Below, piece by piece: positions 42,450 to 55,015 of a DNA stretch of 64,000 nucleotides. The translations under genes were made by a program, and so were the position numbers. Positions within the stretch are counted from its first letter, which is position 1. Each line of letters starts with the position of its first letter. This DNA is from Zopfochytrium polystomum. Taxonomy: Eukaryota > Chytridiomycota > Chytridiomycetes > Chytridiales > Chytridiaceae. Location: positions 1 to 64,000 of the forward strand of contig JAIVFJ010000065.1 in NCBI GenBank assembly GCA_025765615.1, in the 5' to 3' direction. A model generated the notes under the pieces. That model worked only from the letters and a program-made list of their open reading frames with translations, was not told where the DNA came from and did no database searches.

Positions 42450-45400
42450 TTATACGCTTATCCCTTGTTCGAGTGCCATCATCATCCATGTCGGCCAAAA
42501 TACGCGGCTCATTTCGCATGTTTCCACCATCAAAACTTTAACCACGTGCTCAAGGCTTTCCACTGTCAACCTGAAGCTGCGACTGTTCTGATAACCGTAA
42601 ACTTGCTCTGAGGAGGCCACGCTCGTTTCTGGCTCCGTCCATTCCTTTGTAACAGGGTCAATAATGCTGACAGTCGATCGCCAGTTCTCCCCCTCAACCA
42701 CTCGGAGGAACGACTCAATGTCAGGCGTCTTGACTCCATCAACCTCCGTGATAAACCAGCAGGCGGAAACTCCATCCTTCTGAGCAGGCGAACCGTGCCT
42801 CAGTAGTGGAATAAAAATTCCCTTTGGAAGTCGTTTGACGTGAAAAAACAAAGCGCGGTGGGCAGGTTGCACGATCAGACCTGCCCAGTGCGCGTATCTG
42901 TTCTGGGGTATTCCTGAGAGAAGTGTCCAGGGCATGTCTACATCCTTTTCTTCGCCGTATCGCAAAACCCTGAGTGACGCGACAGAAGGCGCAGTTGGAA
43001 TTTGATCGTACTCCAGAACTTTCATGAGCTGGTCTCGAACGTTGAATGCGACTTCACCATCAACGGAAAGGACTAAATCTCCCTCTACAAGTGGATGCTC
43101 GAACTCTTCGTCTCCCTCACTTGCTCGAACACGTCTAACTGTGACAATCTGAATGAGGAAACTTAGTGACGATCGTGGATAAGTCACGAAACCTTACTGA
43201 ATAAGCGTCACCCCGAGCAGAGTCTAGGGGCGCGGAAGCAGCATCAGGCGTCGGATCACCAAATTGAAGCGAGCTCTTTCTTTCGCTGCATATCCGAGCA
43301 ATCCAATCATCCGCCAAACCAAGCCTTCTTGCTTTTGAGATGTAAACTTCGCTGAACTCAACATCTACGGCTAATATTGACGGCATTTCCTCCGGAATTC
43401 CCAGCTTATACTGATTGGCTCCGCAAACTTTAATAAGGGCATCAGACACAAGCCTTGCGTGAGATCTACGACCAAGATTCATTCCGAGGTGAGACTTTCC
43501 GTCGGGTGAGGAAAGCCAAATTCCGTGGGCTGTGCCTGATTTATCGACGAGGACGCCAGCCACATCCGGGGAAAACTCCAGCCTATAATGCGGTTTCAAT
43601 TCTTGGCTGGGTCGATAGTCGGATGACTTACTGTATTGCGTCATCCCAATTCATGACGCGATATCTTGGTGGGTTCGAATCATGGAAATAGAAATGACCA
43701 GTAGCCTAGACGAAAGTGCTTCAGACGCGTTGTGAACCCCATATAGCTACCTTGATCCTCGTAGCTTGGACCCGAGGGATTTGGGTATTCGTGTTCAAAG
43801 TCGCGTAGTATATATCGTCACCCACAATTGGTGTGGTCTGCGGCATCGTGATCGACGTGAGGGGAAGATTCGACACGAACGAGGTGTCGTATAATAGCCA
43901 TGCAAGGCTAAAGAAGGGGTGAAAATATAGCAGCCGTGCGGGAACAGTGATGTTGTTTGCAAAATTACAAAAAAGAGTAACTGCAGATGTAGGAACGGTG
44001 TGGCGATCCGCCACGACCAATCCTATCGAAGCGTCAACAATGATTCCAACACCCGAGGCAAGTCGTCCATTGTAACCATCCGTCCCAAAGGTCGTGTGAG
44101 ATCGCACTATGCAGAGAGAGCTGACAGTAGCCGCTGCGAGTTTCTGGTGAGTGTTCTTGTCCTCTTGGAATAATAAAAACCCGCCAGTAAAAGGCTGTGG
44201 GGCAAGGTCCACTTTTTCATACTCAATAAGGTTGTAAGACCATACTCCAGTGGAAACTGCAACAGAATACGCTCAGTCGTACTGTTTCACCAAAAGACTT
44301 TTTTACCATCTCTTGATGCGCACCGATAACGAGACCATTTTGTCTCCCATAAAACAATCCGCACTTGATCCACATTCTTTTTTGAAAGAGGGTAGTAGCG
44401 GACGGGGATCCGTTCACCTTGCTGGAGTGTCTTTGTGACCTTAACGAATTCTTCAATCGTCGGGGTCGGTTTATGATTAACCGCGGTGATAATGCAATAG
44501 TGGGGCAAACCCGCAACACCAAAAAGGTCTCCTGGGTCTGCTATAAATACAGGACCACCTGCTGACAGAGGGTGCAGGTACTGCTTTGCCAAATTAAAGC
44601 TGAGAGAGTGAACAATAGCGTCTCCAATTTCCAAGAAGCTTGTGGGGATTAAGCTGAACAGATCATTAACAGGTAAGTCCGTCAATTCCAGCACAGTCTT
44701 GTTCCGGAATACAACAACAGAAACTGTTCCGCCGACACTAGAATCCAGAATTTCCGCTATTTCTACGAAGTGATTAACCATAACACCGTTCATCTTCAAA
44801 AGTAGATCGCCAGTTTTAAGTTTGCCGGACGCAGGTCCTTGGGGAACAATTGTTTTGACTGCTAGAAGTCCATGTAAGTTTGTGTCCTTGTCGCGAAAGT
44901 CCTTTTCCATGTCCGAGGGCAATCCCAGTCTGCGATTGTTGGCGCATTTAACAATAACCCGACGATTGATTGTTTTTACCTTCGACATTCGTCAAACCCA
45001 CGCTGTGAAAACTCCACTTGTAATGTTCCCCTGGAGAAGGATTCATTAACAGGCGAATGTGTTCAATTGACGTACCGCGTAATTGTCTTGCCAGCAATAA
45101 TAAATTCGACTGCTCGCTTCACCCTTTCAAGAGGGAAAAAAAAGCTGGAGGCAGCATGAACAGAACCACCGGCATTTAAAGCCACCTGTGTCGGGGGTGA
45201 ATCCCAACATCATTCCTTTGAGGCACTACTCACGGCATTTCCTTTTATGTCAATAACAGGCGATCCGCTTGATCCACCTGACGTGTTCGCACTGGCTTGA
45301 ATGTAATACGTATTGAAATCATAGTACTTCCCGAGACCGTACGACGGAGCAGGCCGATCGACTCTTGCTATGATCCCTGATAAAACAGCCATGCGCTCTC

Positions 45401-45957
45401 CGGCGTCGTTCCTGGGCGGTACAGTTCAAACTTGGCGACTTCCCGTTGTCACTCACCCAGGTATTCTCACTGCAACACCAACGCGGGCTCGTTCTGGTGC
45501 AAGATGCAACTCCTCAAGGGTCATAAACTTTAGCTTCGTGCTATCGAACCGAAGGATGGCGTAGTCATGAATGGGGTCAACCCAAACGACATGTGCGGGT
45601 GCCTAAAGCTGGTGTAAGGTTGCGTCATTCCTGCCAATTCATCATGACCTCCTCCGAATTCTTGAAGACCACTTTGCCAATAAATGGACCATCTTGCATG
45701 AAATAAAGTTAAAACAGTTGTCAAAGCAACCCTTTGGGAAGAACTTCCCCACCAGAAGTGACGTGCTTATTTGTGACGATCAGGGAATGCTCGACACTGA
45801 CGACAAAGCCTGTGGCCGTAAACGATCCGCATGCCCACGTATCGAAATTTCGCGGCCGGTAGTACTTGACCGACACGATCGCCAAAATCGCTTTCTCCAG
45901 TACGGCCCTCCAGGCATCCTCGCTCTCGTCTGCGCCATTGGCGACAAGGTGGCTCAT
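42450..45957 (-). CDS. NMA111: NMA111-type HtrA-like nuclear serine protease
   Basis: Pro-apoptotic PDZ serine protease with the usual tandem plan of active protease, PDZ, degenerate protease, PDZ. Seen in the first protease: VTNKHV (catalytic His), [13 protein letters not shown] (Asp) and [18 protein letters not shown] (Ser), followed by [29 protein letters not shown] and a PDZ unit ([17 protein letters not shown]). The second protease-like unit (43721-44212) keeps [20 protein letters not shown] but its later motifs are degraded, as expected in the family. A second PDZ block ([17 protein letters not shown] and [18 protein letters not shown]) lies at 42900-43100. Many short introns. The start at 45957 ([16 protein letters not shown]) was chosen because it directly precedes the conserved W; an in-frame ATG at 46014 would leave only 24 bases to the divergent neighbour. 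Confidence 0.92.
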
Positions 45958-46038
45958 CCTTTTTCCGAGAGGGAGAGCGCCCACGCCACAGGAAATTGAA
46001 AGCTTGCCGAACAAAAAAGAAACAACTGGGCACCACTC
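45958..46038. promoter_or_regulatory. Very short shared promoter NMA111 / TPR gene
   Basis: Only about 80 bases (24 if the upstream NMA111 ATG is used) separate two outward-facing start codons. No known motif recognised. Confidence 0.4.
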
Positions 46039-47010
46039 ATGATGGCGGACAGCTCGACTGCAGCAGGCTCGACGTCCTCATCGTCGTCCGTCTCCGCCTC
46101 CTCTCCTTCGCCAGTGCCTGTTATGACTGTCGAGGAGAAGATCGCCAAGGTTAGCACCGATGGTCCTTGGCTCGTCGCGTTAGATTCAGGTGTTTCCACA
46201 TTCAGTAGCCATGCAAACCCAACAAACAGCGGCTGCGAGTGCAGCACAGGATAACTTCCATGCATGCTCATTCCAACCGTTCTTTCCTTCTCAGGGCAAG
46301 GAGCAGAAGGACATTGGAAATCAAGCGTTCAAGAATGGAGACAACCAGGCTGCGCTGAGAAGTTACCACAACGTGGGAATTGCATATTGCATTTTTTAAA
46401 GTGTGCGGTCGAGCTGAACCGAAGAACAGGCAGTTCTTTACCTGTCAGGCTTGGATTCATCTAGTATGAATGGGATTGTCGGAAACCAGAAGGAGCTTGA
46501 GCAGTCTCTCAAGGATGACATTATGAAGGTGCAGTTTGGTCCGTTTACACACTGAGAACTGAAGGTTGCGCTGTGTAGACACTAGCAACGTGCCACAATA
46601 ATATCGCAGGTGAGCGACCTCACTAAATGTTAGAGCATCTGAAGCTTCTTCCCAGCTGTTCACATTCGCAACCAAAAGTGGGACCGTGCGATCACGTATT
46701 GCAACAAGGTGTTGGAAAAGCAGCCAGAAAATTCCAAGGTGAGCAAACGAGTTCATATTTCTGATCACGTTTCTTACGCGTCGTAAACGTGTCGCAAATT
46801 GCTGTTAAGGCGCTTTTCCGACGAGGACAGTCCAATTTGGCACTCAACAATCTGGATGCAGCCGAGGCCGACCTGGTCAAGGCAGCCAAGCTGGAACCGA
46901 AGGACGCGGCGATTAGGGGGGAACTTGCGAAAATCAAAAAGCGGCGGGAAGAGTATGCCGAGAAGCAGAAGAAGGAGTGGAAGGGCATGTTCGATCGCGA
47001 AAAGAAGTAA
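46039..47010 (+). CDS. Small TPR-repeat protein, co-chaperone-like
   Basis: Six exons (46039-46149, 46295-46372, 46430-46528, 46579-46609, 46656-46738, 46810-47010) join in frame to 200 residues. After a Ser-rich N-terminus come TPR helices: EQKDIGNQAFKNGDNQAALR, SYHNAVLYLSGLD, TLATCHNNIA, IRNQKWDRAITYCNK, VLEKQPENSK, ALFRRGQSNLALNNLDAAEA and DLVKAAKLEPKDAAIR, i.e. three TPRs, then a charged C-terminal helix KKRREEYAEKQKKEWKGMFD. The pattern is like the TPR part of immunophilins, AIP or TTC proteins that bind Hsp90/Hsp70 tails, but there is no isomerase domain. Exon 4 is only 31 nt. The specific partner is unknown. Confidence 0.85.
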
Positions 47011-47061
47011 ATGAAGTTTTGTTGGATTGGCGAAGAGCCGTTTGACTTTGGCAACCCCTCT

Positions 47062-47766
47062 TCACTGTGTAAGAACTACCGTGCATGTGTATGGTGTCGT
47101 CTCTGGTTCGTACAGTGGAGTGCGTGAAGCGGTCAGCGCGCTGAGTTTGCCAACTTTTTTCACATTGGCCAAGTATACAGTAAGGCCAAATTGCATTGAA
47201 CTCGTGAGCGGAAAGTAAGTGACTGCTTCCAAACGTTCCCTGATTCTCCGCATTGCATCCCTCATGAGCAAGCTTACATCCGTCTTGCCGGTCTGCGAGA
47301 ACCAGCTATGACAGAATAAGGGAGTGCATAATCAACGCATCGCACACTCGAACCAAGTGGGGAATAGGGCAGAGCCGAACTGCATGATCGTAATCCTAGA
47401 ACAGCGGCCGGACTTTAACGGGAAGATGCTCTAAATGCGATTGTTCGATGATCATTTGCGACTTTGGTACTAACGTACTTTCTGATTTTCGGCTCAGCTT
47501 CGAGATTTGAATAAATAATGCATTTCGGAGCATCTCGCTGATATGGTCTTGCTGAAATACAATCACTTCGTTGACATTTTTGATCTGTTCAGTGGATTTA
47601 TTCCCAATTTAGCGTGTGGGACCCACTTTGTCATTCTTCTCATATTAATAAATGCTTCTGGAGTCCGCCGTTGCGGAAGGAGGTTTCCAGCAAGTGGGTC
47701 GGTTGGTCCTGGTACGGATACGAACTTCGATTTGCATTCAATTCGTGAAAAGCTTTCTACCGACAC
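47062..47766 (-). CDS. Doubtful small gene
   Basis: Two minus-strand frames have a protein-like look: 47766-47563 (starting MSVESFSRIECKSKFVSVPG, with PEAFINMRRMTKWVPHAK) and 47271-47062 (MLMRDAMRRIRERLEA, ending ETTPYTCTVVLTQ). I could not join them convincingly and recognise no family. They may be two exons of one gene, or chance frames. The next plus-strand candidate begins 54 bases away, which would make a divergent pair. Confidence 0.2.
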
Positions 47767-47819
47767 AAAAATGCGAATATAAGAATATGGTCAAAACATG
47801 AGATGATTCTAATTGAGAA

Positions 47820-48029
47820 ATGGACATCAAACCAAAAAATACTTCCGCATCGGCTGTGTTGTACAAAAAAGGCTTGGAGGAAAAGCTGCCATCATTACAA
47901 AAGCAAGAGGGCAGACGGACGCAGAGTTTCCTTGAAGAGGATGCGCAACTTGCGCATTACCGGCACACAAACGAAGAGAAAGCGTTCACGCGACTATTTT
48001 TTGTTGATTCAGCCAGATATCGAGAATGA
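47820..48029 (+). CDS. Doubtful small charged protein
   Basis: Open frame of 69 codons starting MDIKPKNTSASAVLYKKGLE, rich in Lys, Glu and Gln (EEKLPSLQKQEGRRTQSFLE). Composition is unlike the shadow frames nearby and like small helical proteins, for example short axonemal microtubule-binding proteins, but that is only an impression. The 3-prime end may continue through an intron ending near 48060 (TTGCGCAG). Confidence 0.25.
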   Translation: MDIKPKNTSASAVLYKKGLEEKLPSLQKQEGRRTQSFLEEDAQLAHYRHTNEEKAFTRLFFVDSARYRE

Positions 48030-48224
48030 ACTAATTCATCGCTCTTTTCAAACTTGCGCAGCATCGGCATCAAGAAGCGTTCGGGTGTCCGAAAGTCAGA
48101 CTTTTTGACAAGTTCACAATTTTTTTTTATTTTTGGAAGGAGTTTTCCCGTCCATGTCGATCCCCAACCCCGCACAAAAGGAAATTCGCACGGGCCACAT
48201 CTATTAGCTGGTCTAGTTCTCTAG
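48030..48224. other. Intergenic
   Basis: Nothing recognised between the doubtful ORF and the SPG1 stop codon. Confidence 0.5.
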
Positions 48225-49434
48225 TCAGTACTCCAGGATTGGAGCACCAATCTCATCAATGCAAGGAATTGTGCACTTGAGGTCGAACACTTTCGATAGG
48301 ACAATCTTGAATATCTTCTGGACGTTGATGGAATGGGAGGAGGAACAGAATATCAACGATGCTTTCATTGCTCGCGCAAATCGCCTGGCCTGAAGAACAA
48401 ATGCATGAATACTTCACGATATCCAAACGTGAGGCGATATTTCCTTTTGTACCTGATTTGTTATCTCCTCCTGTTCCTCGCGTGGCATGTTTGCGAAATG
48501 ATCATACTTCGTTCCTATAAGAAAAGGTATTGCCGTCTTGCAAGAAATGAGACGCGCCGCCACTTTCCAGTTACGTACCCGGTTGAATCCACGCGCCTGC
48601 CGGTACCATTCCTTGATGGAGTTCAGCGTGTGTCTGCGCGTCAAATCGAACATGAACAGAATTGCTACAGCGTCATTGCAAACGAGTGGGAGCATATTGA
48701 CAAATTCTCGTTGGCCTGTTCGTGCGGACTCATGTTAGAACTGAACAGAATTTTCTAATCATCAACCTCCAAGGTCCCAGATGCTGAATGTAATCTCAGT
48801 GTTTCTAATACATATCGTCTTCTCCATGAAGTTAACCCCTGAACAGATAAACGATCAGGGTAAGGGCTCACACTGCGCCCATTCCTATCCATACCGAGAG
48901 TCTGTATGTAGTCTTCGTCAAACGAGCCTTCCACATACTTGACCATGAGGGATGTCTTCCCAATTTGGCTGTCCCCAACCATTCCAACCTTTACAAGGAC
49001 GCTGTAGAGGAAGTGCCGAAGTGTGATGAGGTCGTACGCAAACAAAAGCATCGTTGAAAAAAAACCCTATTGAAGTAAGTTCACCTGCTTCTCCTCGATG
49101 GCTCTGAGCCGTGTGCTGAGATTGAGGAGGAGGAGGAGGACTGAGGAATGTTGGCGGGAGACGTAGCATTGGGTCCAGCCAATGACACAGCCGGCGATCC
49201 CGATGTTGGCACTGGCGGAACGGAGGCAGCAGCCACCGGGCTCGGTGGTGCTTGGGAATACAGAGGTGTAGAAGAGAGGGCCGATGGCGAGCGTGCAGTG
49301 GTGGAATGCGAAGTCGTCTGGATTGTCGCGGGCAGATGGGACCGATCCGGTGGAGCGGCATTCTGCTGGGTATTCTGCTGGACAGACTGCTGCGACTGCG
49401 AGCGAGGAGGAGTACCTTGGGTAGAAGCCAACAT
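48225..49434 (-). CDS. SPG1: Septation GTPase SPG1/TEM1
   Basis: Ras-superfamily GTPase that starts the septation initiation/mitotic exit network. The conserved core is assembled from several exons: [19 protein letters not shown] (G1), [50 protein letters not shown] (G3; the glycine-rich DxGG variant typical of this family), [29 protein letters not shown], then LIGTKYDHF (G4) with [11 protein letters not shown]. The final exon gives [20 protein letters not shown] (G5 region), [20 protein letters not shown] and the stop. The N-terminus has about 120 Ser/Pro/Gln-rich residues before the GTPase core, longer than in yeast. No CAAX box, as expected for SPG1/TEM1. The start MLASTQG was chosen as first likely ATG; MRK three codons upstream is possible. 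Confidence 0.95.
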
Positions 49435-49894
49435 TTTTCGCAAAAGACAGGGAGTTTAAGGGCGGGAGAGAGTTGCGGTGGTTGCGATGTTGAGGTCGTA
49501 CACGGTCAGGAGGTGCGCTTCGAAAGGGGGGAAAGGTTCGATAGTTTTGTTGTTTGAAAGTGGGGGGAAAGATTTGTCTGAAGTGGAAGCGTTCAGCAGT
49601 CACTGCAAAGGCTGGAACGAACACACCCCGAATCGAAGACACATTGAAAACAGCTGCTGTCTTGCATCGATCGTCCACACCCCTCTGGGAAGCTGGAAGA
49701 AGCAGGAGCCACCCACCGCATCACACACACACACACACACACAGTGAACCGACCGAAACAGACACCCCACCAACAGAGGCAACCGGCACCCATCCTGCCC
49801 CAAAGCCACTCGACCAGGCCACAGACCAACCAGCCACCTTCACGACTTCGCGCCATCCCAATCTGCTCAGCGGCCGCTCGCCCGTATTCTCTGC
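49435..49894. other. Divergent intergenic region with (CA)n
   Basis: Between the outward-facing SPG1 and ABC transporter starts. About ten CA units at 49720-49741. Must carry both promoters; no element recognised. Confidence 0.5.
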
Positions 49895-52800
49895 ATGCAA
49901 CGGCAGGCGTCGCCGGCATCTGCCTTCCGCTATGCCCGCCTCAGCTCGGATTCGCCGTCGGAGCCCCCAGCCCCCTCGGCCAACACAGAGAAGCCCTCAT
50001 CGCACCCTCCACAGAACCCTCGACCACAACCCAACCGGCTGGCTCGACCTGCCGGTCATGACGACGGCAGATCGCTCGTCATGAAGCCTTTCTCTCTCTG
50101 GGCATACCTTACCGTGTCTTGGCTTACTCCAATGATGTTGAAAGGCGCTGCAGTCCCGCTTGAATTCGTCGATCTACCGGGTTTGCGGTCCATTGGACTC
50201 GCCAGCTCAATAACGGATCACATCCGTCCATACCAGAATCGCCTAGCGCTAGAGGTTGCAAAGGGGACAAAGGCTCGGCGGTTGCCAAGTCCACTTGGTG
50301 ATCTGTTTCGAGCGTTTGGACTAAGATGGTATGCAGTATCTTAAGAAGGGAGACACTAATTTGGTCTACAGGAGCCTTGCATTTCTTTCCGATCTTATTG
50401 GAGTCGCGGTCGATCTATTTATTCCCATTCTCATTCAAAACTTGATAAAGTACATGGCGGATCCTTCAATCAAATCCTCTCTGATTATCCCCTCGCCGTG
50501 GGGCCTCACCTTCTCTATATTCGCGTTGACCGTCTTTCGGACAGTTCTTACTGCCGTCAGCGATCAAGAAATCAATACTGTTCAGTTTCAGGTCAAGACT
50601 GCATTGACCGGTCTCATTTATGAAAAAGCCCTGAAGATTTCATATAAATCGTCGCTGGAACTGTCCGAGGCAAGGTCTTTCAAGGTTCTGCTTGCAGTTA
50701 CTGACTTTAGCGTTAGGGTCGCATTCTTCAAATGGTGACCGTAGATGTGTATAATGTCTTCAACTGTGTTTGGAGATCGTTCGAAACACTGCTCACTCTT
50801 ATTCAAGTTAGTTTCATCATTGCTTATCTTTGAGACATCCTGAGATTTTTCTGCAGATAGTTGCTATCGACTTTCTCTTGAACTATATGATGGGATACGT
50901 CGTCACTTCTGCCGCCATTGCATTGGGTCTGGCGATTTTGCTCATTCTATGTCTCCTGCCATCTCTTGAAAAGTATCAAGATCTTGTTTTGAAGTACGGG
51001 GACGAGCGCATTCGAATGATACGAGAAGCTCTTATGGTACGTACCTTCGCCTTTGCAAACTTCTCTTACGGTTGTGATCCAGGGAATGAAAATCATCAAA
51101 TTGCGTGCGGCCGACTACTATTTTCAAAATGTCGTAAACACCATTCGGCACACACAAATGAAGTATCTAGCCCTCTTTTTGGCGATCCTGGGGCTTCTTG
51201 TACTCGTGCTCACAGTTATACCGATTGGGCTACCGATCTTTCTGCTGAGCTCCTATCGTAAGTCGCTTTCGCCTTCTTAATGTTGCTTCTTACAGGGCGG
51301 CAAAAGGTCGCTTGAATCTCAGACTCCAAGCTTCTACCATTTTTCCGGCGCTCAGCTATTTTCGAATGCTGTACACACCATTGCGGCTCTTGCCTCAAGA
51401 CACCATGTGCGTGTATGGTTATAGCTTGCCACGGAAACAAGTTAAACTCAACATATTTTAATTGAATTCAGGACAATAATACAAGGTGTGACTAGTTGGA
51501 TTCGAATTCGACAGTTTCTTGCCGCCGAAGAGATTCAAATGACTGTAGAAAGAACAAGAGATCCAAACAGTTCGCTTGCCATCGACATTCGAAACAGCTC
51601 CTTTGTATGGGAGACTGCAGAGCCTGTTGCGGGAGGAAGAAACGGGGAATCGCTTGTTATACCGGTGTTTGAAAACCTGGACCTGCAGATCCGCAAAGGC
51701 CATCTTGTTGCGATTGTTGGATCTGTTGGTGAGGACTTTCCCATGTGTTCTTCGTTGACTGACGCTCGATTACCCGCAGGGTCAGGCAAGTCATCTCTTA
51801 TGTCAGCGCTGACGTCCGAGATGGCACAGACCTCTGGCTCTACAAAGATTGACGGAAAGATTGCTTTATGTCAGCAGCAGCCTTGGCTTATGTCGAAAAC
51901 AATCCAGGAAAATATACTATTCGGCCTTCCTCTCGTTCCGGCGAAACTTGCAGCAACAATTCGAGCATGCGGGCTGGAAACTGATATTCAACAGTTGGAA
52001 AATGGTTTACAGACTGTTGTGGGCGACAACAGTATAACTTTGAGCGGCGGTCAGCGCGCCAGAGTCGCACTGGGTTAGTTACTCCTCCCTGACAAGATAA
52101 TCTTTGAGTGCTAAACCGTCACACCTTCGTCATTTTATAACCAGCCCGTGCCGTTTACTACAACGCCGACATCTACTTGCTTGACGACCCACTAGCGGCG
52201 CTTGACTCTCGCGCTGGCAAGTTTGTTTTTGATGAATGTATCAATGGCATTCTACGCTCGAAGACGAGACTCCTCGTGACACATCAGCTTCAATACTTGC
52301 CAATGGCAGACGAAATCATCGTTTTGCACGAAGGAAAAATCGTAGAACAGGGAACGTTCACGGACCTGATGATGGCCAGCGGACAGCTCTCGCGTATGAT
52401 GAAGGACCTAAACGTTTGTTCATCCGGTCAATATTTTTTGGTTATTCTGACACAAGTTTCTTCAGTTTCAACCCGACGATGCAAATACTTCAATGATAGA
52501 GCCAGTGTTGGAGGATCCTGGGGCTGCTGCAAGAAAAAAATACAAGCACCACGATGATGAACCAGTCGACTGCTTGATTGCTGATGAGGATCGGGAACGA
52601 GGAATGGTTCAATGGGGAGTCATTATCGAATATGCCCGACAGTCAGGAGGCCTTTTCCTGACGTTTATCATGTTTTCGCTGTTTGCACTATACATGTTGG
52701 CGGACGTTACGGGCGGATTATGGCTGACTTGGTGGTCAGAGGATCGTTATAGTGCCTGGTCAAATGGAAAATACTTCCGTATTTACTTGGGGCTGACAGT

Positions 52801-54840
52801 CGGTGGATTAGGCGCTGTTGGTATGTATTTTTCCTTTCACACTCAAATCTTTGACATCATCAATATTCCAGCCGTCTCCGTTGTCATTCTGTTTTACCAG
52901 AATATTAGAGCTTCGCGCTCCTTCCATGAAGGAGCTATCAAGGGATTGTTCAACGCTCCGATGTCTTTTTTTGATTCCCAGGTAGCTTGGCTTTTCTGCC
53001 ATGATTTTTCTCAACTAAGCGCAACCAAATCCAACAGCCCATTGGACGCATTTTGAACAGACTATCAAAAGACCTTCATGATCTGGACAATAATCTGTGG
53101 TACCATAGTCTGAACACGTACCTCCAGATGGCGCGAACGGTTGGAGTCATTATTCTTGTCGGCTACATAGCACCGTTGACTCTAAGTGCGTTGATTTTCT
53201 ACAAAATGAGACAAGGCTGTTCCTGACGCATTTAACCATTATTCGCATTCATGTAGTAATCTTCACTCTTCTTGGTTTCGCGTATTACTGGATTATGAAC
53301 CTTTATCGTGCAAGCATACGGGAGCTGAAACGGTTGCGGTCGGTTCACATGTCGCCACTCTCAGCGCATATCTCGGAGTCCTTATCAGGCTTGACAACAC
53401 TGCGGGGATTCAAAGTACGTCTGTCTTGTCACCGCATCGTTCCATTTGTGTTCGATCTGCTGACACTTTGCTTTGGAAGGCCGAAGGACGGTGTGTCAAG
53501 GTACAGAGGCGTTTAATTGATGAAGCAAATATTCCCGCCTTCATTCAAGAAAATGCAGCAATCTGGCTTGGCTTCAGGATTGGAGTAAGAAACTCCAAAA
53601 GTTTGTAACGATGGTTTAACCTTTTCCAATCTACACCAGATATTCGCCTCACTTCTCATCCTTGGGCTTTGCATCATTGGCATTTTGTCCGATTCGGCTG
53701 CAAATTCTGTCGGCTTCGCCATTACAGTCGTTATGTCGTTCTCGGAGTATGTCAGATCCCTGATTTTTTCCTTTGCGCTGCTGGAAGCTGCAATGGTGGC
53801 CGTGGAACGGTTGAATCACTACTGCCAAGAACTGCCCACTGAAGCGCCAAGGCACATGGATACCGACCCAGGGCCGAATCGGTGGCCGGAGCGCGGAGAG
53901 ATTGAAATACGTCAGCTTGTTGCACGATACGAGTCACGAGAGAAACCAGCCCTGAAGGACGTTTCAATGCGGATACGTCGCGGAGAAAAGATTGGCATTG
54001 TGGGAAGGACCGGAAGTGGCAAGTCAACCCTGTTGACAATGCTCTTTCGGCTGGTGGAGCCACATTCTGGATCGATTTGGATTGATGGTGTCGGTATGGA
54101 CCTTCTGAATCACATTAGTTGTGAAATGGCTTGGTTAATAATTAACCTGGTCAACTCTATCTGCCCCGCACAGACATTTGCAAAATCGGATTGCACACAC
54201 TCCGAAGCCGCCTCGAAATCATCTCGCAGGAGCCTGTACTCTTCTCAGGCACGTTGCGTAGCAACTTGGATATTGATAGGAAATACGACGACGCGAAAAT
54301 ATGGGAGGCGCTAAGCCTTGTGGGAATGAAGGAGTTCGTGTCGAAGCTTCCGAACAAGCTAGATGCTCCGGTCTCCAGTAATGGCGAGGTAAGTCCAGTC
54401 TCACCTTGTTCGCCCCCCGGAATCCCTCTGTAACATTTCCAAACGCAAATTAGAACTTCTCGGTGGGACAGCGGCAGCTACTCACGCTTGCGCGAGCCAT
54501 TTGCGCCAATCCACGCGTCTTGATCATGGACGAGGCCTCCTCTGCAATCGATGCAACGGCCGACCAGCTGCTACAAAAGGCGATACGAACACAGTTCCAC
54601 TCGACGACGGTGCTCTCGATCGCGCACCGCCTTAACACTGTGGCTGACTTTGACCGGGTCGCTGTGTTGGACGGCGGCGAGCTGGTTGAGTTTGACGCAC
54701 CGTACCGGCTTTTGAGGAGAAGGGGAGGGGTTGGTGCCTTCCGTCAGCTCGTCGAAGCCACGGGGAAGGCGAACGCGGAGGCACTGGAGAAGATGGCAAG
54801 AGAGTATTACCAGCAGACGGGTGGGGAGCCTTTGGAGTAA
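49895..54840 (+). CDS. ABCC-family (MRP-type) full ABC transporter
   Basis: Intron-rich gene with plan TMD1-NBD1-TMD2-NBD2 and no TMD0, like short MRPs and YOR1, which export glutathione conjugates and other organic anions. The start region has the family block KPFSLWAYLTVSWLTPMML and PLEFVDLP. NBD1: GSGKSSLMSAL (Walker A; its glycines are split by an intron near 51735-51780), ALCQQQPWLMSKTIQENILF, LSGGQRARVAL (signature) and IYLLDDPLAALD (Walker B with Asp in place of catalytic Glu, normal for ABCC NBD1). NBD2: GRTGSGKSTLLTMLFRLVEP, FSVGQRQLLTLARA (signature), VLIMDEASSAIDA (catalytic Glu present) and SIAHRL (H-loop). TMD2 includes GGLWLTWWSEDRY and a fork region LTTLRGFK. Exact substrate cannot be read from the sequence. 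Confidence 0.93.
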
Positions 54841-55015
54841 CATTCTTTTGCCTCAGTGGTGTAACGGTGGACGGTGTGGAAAGAGTGGAAGGCGTGCGTG
54901 CGTAAACTTTTTACGCCAGGCGAGAAAATACCCACTATTATAGGTATGGAAATATACATACTGTAATTGGCTCGCACGAATGCAACGGAAACAACGCGAG
55001 AATTCTTTCTTCTCT

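Noticed and set aside
43721..44212. Degenerate second protease unit of NMA111 as pseudogene decay
   Set aside because: Loss of the catalytic residues in the second protease-like unit is the normal family state.
52140..52210. Inactive first nucleotide-binding domain of the ABC transporter as an anomaly
   Set aside because: Asp in place of the catalytic Glu after Walker B of NBD1 is normal for the ABCC family.
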